The position numbers were made by a program, and so were the translations under genes. Source: Cobetia marina (GTDB taxonomy: Bacteria > Pseudomonadota > Gammaproteobacteria > Pseudomonadales > Halomonadaceae). Taken from it: 64,000 nucleotides of DNA. Shown here one piece after another: positions 60,353-64,000 of this stretch (its first letter is position 1; each line of letters begins with the position of its first letter). The stretch covers positions 1,736,001-1,800,000 of the forward strand of contig NZ_CP017114.1 of assembly GCF_001720485.1 (NCBI RefSeq), read 5' to 3'. A model generated the notes under the pieces. That model worked only from the letters and a program-made list of their open reading frames with translations. It was not told where the DNA came from and did no database searches.

Positions 60353-61984
60353 ATGACATCTGGAGGAAAGCGCGTATTCAGCGCGTCAGTCATCATCATT
60401 CTGGGTCTGGTCGCGTTGGGGGCAGGATTCCCCACCCGTTTCGGTGAATTGGCTGATCAGGCGCTTGGCGCCGTGACCAGCATGTTCGGCTGGTTCTATC
60501 TGATTTCCGTCTTTGGTTTCGTGATCTTTCTGGTCAGCCTCGCGCTGAGCAAATACGGCAAGATCCGTCTCGGGCCGCAGGATTGCCGGCCTTCCTACAG
60601 CTTCTTTTCCTGGGTCAGCATGCTGTTGGCGGCGGGGTTCGGGGTCGGGCTGGTGTTCTACGGCATGGCAGAGCCCATGCAGCACTATCTGAAGCCTCCC
60701 TTCGGTGACATGCCGGGGGAGACGCCTGAGTCCGCGCGCTACGCCATCCAATATGCCTTCTTCAACTGGGGCGTCCATCAGTGGGCCGCCTTCTCGGTCG
60801 TCGGGCTGATCATCGCCTATTTCCAGTTCAGGAAAGGGCAGGCGGGGCTGGTCTCATCGGTGCTGTCGTCCGTGACGGCCAAGCACCCCAAGGTGCGCCG
60901 CTACGGGCCAGTTCTGGATGTCTTTGCGGTGGTGGCCACCGTGATGGGGGTCGCGACGTCGCTGGGGCTTGGTGTGTTGCAGATGAATGGTGGTCTGCAC
61001 TTCGTCTTCGGAGTGGAGGAGAGCTGGCAGTGGCAGTTCATCATCATGGGGGTGATGTTCTGTGCCTACATGGCCTCGACCTGGTCCGGGCTCGACAAGG
61101 GCATCAAGCGGCTGTCCAACCTCAACATGAGCATCTGCATCGCGCTGATGCTCTATGTGCTGTTCACCGGGCCGACGCTGGATATCCTCAAGACGATCAC
61201 GCTGGGGATCGGCGATTATCTGCAGAACTTCATCGGCATGAGTCTGCGCATGTCACCCTATGACGGCAATGACTGGAACAGTTCCTGGACCGTCTTCTAC
61301 TGGGCATGGGTCATCGCCTGGTCACCCTTCGTCGGCACCTTCGTGGCGCGTGTCTCGCGGGGACGTACCATCAAGGAATATGTGGTGGGCGTGCTGATCG
61401 TGCCGCCGCTGCTGGCCTGTCTGTGGATCGGTGTCTTCGGTGGCGCGGCGCTCAACATGGAGCTGGGCGGGGATGTCGGACTGGCTGCCGCAACGGATGC
61501 CAACATCACGTCCGCGCTGTTCGAGATGTTCGATCTGATGCCCTTCAGCAATGTGCTGTCCGTTGTCGCGATATTGCTGATCTTCGTGTTCCTGGTGACG
61601 TCGGCGGATTCCGCTTCCTATATCGTGGCGCAGATGACGGACGCCGGCTCGATCAACCCGCCGCTCTACAAGCGTGTGGTCTGGGGCGTGCTGATCGCGG
61701 CCATCTGTCTGACGCTGATCTCGACGGGCGGTCTCAAGGGCCTGCAGTCGGCCTCGGTCCTCTCGGCCTTGCCCTTCACCTTCATTCTTTACGGAATGAT
61801 CGTGGTGCTGGTGAAGGAGCTGCGTGCAGACCGCCGCCAGATGCTCAGCCAGCTCTATCGCCGTCATGGCGAGACACCGGTCGGTGCGGATGTCTTCGAG
61901 GCTGATAGCCTGGCCGAGGAAGACCGCATCCGTCGTGCACCGGACGTCAAGAATCGCCGAGTGAACCCGCGCGATCATCATTGA
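60353..61984 (+). CDS. BCCT-family betaine/choline/carnitine transporter
   Basis: A 543-residue carrier with 12 membrane helices. The glycine-rich substrate segment AAGFGVGLVFYGMAEPM and the BCCT signature WVIAWSPFVGTFVARVSRG are intact, as is WTVFYWAWV. BCCT carriers import glycine betaine, choline, carnitine or DMSP, often under osmotic stress. The short C-terminal tail (about 40 residues, charged) suggests transport without BetP-type osmosensing. GGGAG 9 bases upstream fits the start. It may supply betaine or choline for osmoprotection. Confidence 0.93.
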   Translation: MTSGGKRVFSASVIIILGLVALGAGFPTRFGELADQALGAVTSMFGWFYLISVFGFVIFLVSLALSKYGKIRLGPQDCRPSYSFFSWVSMLLAAGFGVGLVFYGMAEPMQHYLKPPFGDMPGETPESARYAIQYAFFNWGVHQWAAFSVVGLIIAYFQFRKGQAGLVSSVLSSVTAKHPKVRRYGPVLDVFAVVATVMGVATSLGLGVLQMNGGLHFVFGVEESWQWQFIIMGVMFCAYMASTWSGLDKGIKRLSNLNMSICIALMLYVLFTGPTLDILKTITLGIGDYLQNFIGMSLRMSPYDGNDWNSSWTVFYWAWVIAWSPFVGTFVARVSRGRTIKEYVVGVLIVPPLLACLWIGVFGGAALNMELGGDVGLAAATDANITSALFEMFDLMPFSNVLSVVAILLIFVFLVTSADSASYIVAQMTDAGSINPPLYKRVVWGVLIAAICLTLISTGGLKGLQSASVLSALPFTFILYGMIVVLVKELRADRRQMLSQLYRRHGETPVGADVFEADSLAEEDRIRRAPDVKNRRVNPRDHH

Positions 61985-62005
61985 GCCGAGCCCGTGCTCT
62001 GACAG

Positions 62006-62042
62006 CAAGACGCCGCTCACATGTCATGTGGGCGGCGTCTTG
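62006..62042. terminator. Terminator after the BCCT gene
   Basis: A 17-bp stem (CAAGACGCCGC outer, CACAT inner, one G-T pair) with a GTC loop lies 22 bases after the stop, between convergent genes. Confidence 0.85.
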
Positions 62043-62085
62043 TGTGGGGCAGGAGGGTGAAGCGTGGTGGGGCCCCCCCTTTCGG

Positions 62086-63096
62086 TCAACGCCTGGCGAC
62101 CTCGGCGAGTATCTCGTAGCTCTTCAGACGGTCCGCGTGGTCATAGAAGTCCGAGTTGAACATCAATTCGTCCGCCTGCGTCACTTCCAGCAAGTGCTCG
62201 AGTTCGCGGTGAATGCGCTCAGGCCCACCGATGATGGCGGCTGCAAGATTCTGGCCGACCATGGCTTCCTCACGCGCTGACCAGTCCAGCGTCTCGCGGG
62301 GTGGCAAGGCGCGCGTGCTCTCACCGCGGATCAGGTTCAGGAACTTCTGTTGCTGGGTGCTGGCCAGGAAGTGGGCGCGTTCATCGCTCTCGGCGGCGAT
62401 CAACGGCAGGCCGAGCATCACGTAGGGCGCGTCCAGCACCGCGGAGGGCGTGAAGTTCTCACGATAGAGCCGGATGGCCTCCAGCATGTAGCCGGGCGCG
62501 AACTGGCCGGCGAAGGCGAAGGGCAGTCCCTTTTCGGCCGCCAGGCGTGCACTGAAATCACTCGACCCCAACAGCCACAGGGGCACATGAGTGCCCTGAC
62601 CCGGCATGGCCTTGACGCGCTGAGCGGGGGAGGCCTCGCCCAGGTACTGCTCAAGCTCGGCCAGCCGCTGAGGGAAGTCGTGCACGCCGGCGGAGGGATC
62701 GCGGCGCATCGCCTGCATGGTGATGCCATCGGAGCCCGGCGCTCGCCCGAGTCCCAGGTCGATGCGGTCAGGATAGAGCGTGGCCAGGGTACCGAACTGC
62801 TCGGCCACCACCAGAGGGGGATGGTTGGGCAGCATGATGCCGCCGGAGCCGACTCTCAGACGTGATGTCTTGCCGGCGACATGGCCGATCAGCACTGATG
62901 TCGCGGCGCTGGCGATCCCATCGATGTTGTGATGCTCGGCCAGCCACAGGCGATGAAAGCCCAGCGCCTCGACATGCTGGGCGAGGCTGACGCTATTGTG
63001 GAAGGTTTCGGCAACACTGCCGGTGTCTCGGATGGGGGCAAGGTCCAGCACCGAGAGCGGTATCCTGTCCAGTCGTGAGGTGGATGCTGTCGTCAT
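62086..63096 (-). CDS. LLM-class flavin-dependent oxidoreductase
   Basis: A 336-residue luciferase-like monooxygenase of the MsnO8/YvbT type. It has [54 protein letters not shown] and [11 protein letters not shown] (split over the FMN-site), plus [20 protein letters not shown]. These enzymes use reduced FMN supplied by a separate reductase. AGGAG six bases upstream confirms the start. The substrate is unknown. Confidence 0.9.
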   Translation of the reverse strand: MTTASTSRLDRIPLSVLDLAPIRDTGSVAETFHNSVSLAQHVEALGFHRLWLAEHHNIDGIASAATSVLIGHVAGKTSRLRVGSGGIMLPNHPPLVVAEQFGTLATLYPDRIDLGLGRAPGSDGITMQAMRRDPSAGVHDFPQRLAELEQYLGEASPAQRVKAMPGQGTHVPLWLLGSSDFSARLAAEKGLPFAFAGQFAPGYMLEAIRLYRENFTPSAVLDAPYVMLGLPLIAAESDERAHFLASTQQQKFLNLIRGESTRALPPRETLDWSAREEAMVGQNLAAAIIGGPERIHRELEHLLEVTQADELMFNSDFYDHADRLKSYEILAEVARR

Positions 63097-63328
63097 GTTC
63101 GCTCCTGAAATCGCGTTGCCGTGTAGAGGCAGTCAGAGGATCGCGGCCGATCAGGGTGCGTCTGACCGCTCTGCTGGATTGCGCCCAGCATAGTGGACAG
63201 GCGAGTGTCTGGCAGCGCCTCATCCTTCATTTCACTGTTTCTGATATGGCATGCATGGGAGATGTCTCGGGCATGCCGAGAGCCGAGCACGGCGACGAGG
63301 GACTCGAGCCACGAAGAGGAGACATGTC

Positions 63329-64000
63329 ATGGACAGACCGCAACGCAAGGCAGGACGCAAGGGCCGGTGGGTCACGCTGATGTGCCTGGCAGTCATCCTG
63401 CTGGGCGTCGCGCTTCAGCGGGACATCCTCGTGCTGTCACGCTGGATACCCGCGCATCATCTGCCGTGGACGCCTCTGCAACTGGGCGACCCGCCCGGCA
63501 TGCTGACCGGCTGGAAGCTCTCACGACTCGACGATGACCCGGCCGCCTGTCGCGCCTTTGTCGAGCGGGAAGCCCCGCAACGGGTGACCTTTCTGCCAGA
63601 TCGCCCCAGTGACAGTGGCTGTGGGCTCATCAACAGCGTGCGCATGCATGCCGTGCCCGGGGACACGGACAAGGGGCAGGGCGTTCGCTTCAACCAGTCC
63701 TTCATCGCCAGCTGTCCATTGGCCGTGAGCTGGTTGCGTTTCGAGCGCCATGGCCTGCAGACGGCGGCGCAGGAGGTGATGGGGAGTAGGGTGACGCAGG
63801 TGACCCATCTGGGGAGCTATGCCTGTCGCAATATCTATGGGCGGGAGAACGCACGTCGCAGTGAGCATGCCACCGCAGATGCGCTGGATGTCTCAGGCTT
63901 CACGCTGGCGGATGGGCGTCAGGTCCGCCTGCCACGCGACTGGACGGCACCAGAGGATGAGGATGCCCCGGGGCGTTTCCTGCGCGCCGTGCAGGACGCT
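63329..64000 (+). CDS. Extensin-family protein (5' part)
   Basis: An open frame of 224 codons that continues past the right edge. It starts behind GAGGAG with a basic leader and one membrane helix (about 14-30, WVTLMCLAVILLGVAL), giving an inner-membrane anchor with a periplasmic domain. The Extensin-like C-terminal domain is recognisable: FNQSFIASCPLAVSWLRFE with conserved Cys-Pro, VTHLGSYACRNIYGRENARR split at the Cys, SEHATADALDVSGFTLADGR and FLRAVQDA. Bacterial members are thought to act on or bind the cell wall. The C-terminus is not visible. Confidence 0.85.
   Translation, partial: MDRPQRKAGRKGRWVTLMCLAVILLGVALQRDILVLSRWIPAHHLPWTPLQLGDPPGMLTGWKLSRLDDDPAACRAFVEREAPQRVTFLPDRPSDSGCGLINSVRMHAVPGDTDKGQGVRFNQSFIASCPLAVSWLRFERHGLQTAAQEVMGSRVTQVTHLGSYACRNIYGRENARRSEHATADALDVSGFTLADGRQVRLPRDWTAPEDEDAPGRFLRAVQDA

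Noticed and set aside
1..64000. CRISPR array, tRNA, rRNA, prophage or insertion sequence
   Set aside because: No regularly spaced repeats, cloverleaf-type sequence, transposase or integrase was recognised on either strand.

Overview
The window looks like a chromosomal stretch of a high-GC, salt-adapted gammaproteobacterium, most likely a Halomonadaceae member such as Cobetia or Halomonas. I infer this from the gene families (BCCT osmolyte carrier, several sodium:solute symporters, TctABC, ArfA, E. coli-like LexA and sigma-54 sites); no rRNA or tRNA is present to confirm it. I see no insertion sequence, prophage or CRISPR array. Nearly every gene is intact and most have a clear Shine-Dalgarno site.

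Layout. 1-3.3 kb: the end of one sodium:solute symporter, a KdgM-type oligouronate porin and a second symporter. 3.3-10.9 kb: a LacI regulator facing two tandem operators, then a complete four-carbon sugar-acid operon (ltnD, otnK, otnC, otnI, denD, gntP-type carrier) that should turn L-threonate and D-erythronate into dihydroxyacetone phosphate. 11-15.7 kb: a membrane protein, a small protein plus symporter pair, and a GGDEF diguanylate cyclase. 15.7-20.1 kb: a sigma-54 operon of an iron-type alcohol dehydrogenase, an NCS2-like permease and their probable sigma-54 activator, with a near-perfect -24/-12 promoter. 20.3-27.9 kb: regulators, a UPF0126 channel, a LexA-controlled umuDC pair, a 2OG-Fe(II) oxygenase and a paired SMR exporter.

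28-39 kb is the most distinctive part: a methylated-amine island. Two trimethylamine monooxygenase genes (about 88% identical proteins) flank a two-component system with a PAS protein, a TMAO demethylase (DUF1989-GcvT fusion), an Amt-family transporter and a previously uncalled 55-residue membrane protein. Both the sensor-kinase operon and amt carry sigma-54 promoters, and tmm copy 2 carries a Fur-like dyad. This suggests that TMA is used as a nitrogen source under nitrogen and possibly iron control.

39-46 kb: a low-GC gap, arfA with a built-in hairpin at its stop codon, an old-yellow-enzyme family oxidoreductase with a LysR regulator, a NYN/LOTUS protein, a CNNM-CBS protein and an AraC regulator. 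46-52 kb: a tricarboxylate-type uptake system (TctC, TctA-TctB fusion) with a PrpF/GalD-type tautomerase and a divergent LysR gene; the two promoters share a T-N11-A motif. 52-64 kb: a periplasmic M20 dipeptidase, an amidase, DUF3008 and DUF1264 proteins, a HAD phosphatase, a capsule-type glycosyltransferase, a BCCT carrier, a luciferase-like oxidoreductase, and an extensin-family protein that runs off the right edge.

Start sites were moved from the longest open frame wherever a better ribosome binding site was visible; the reason is given in each entry.
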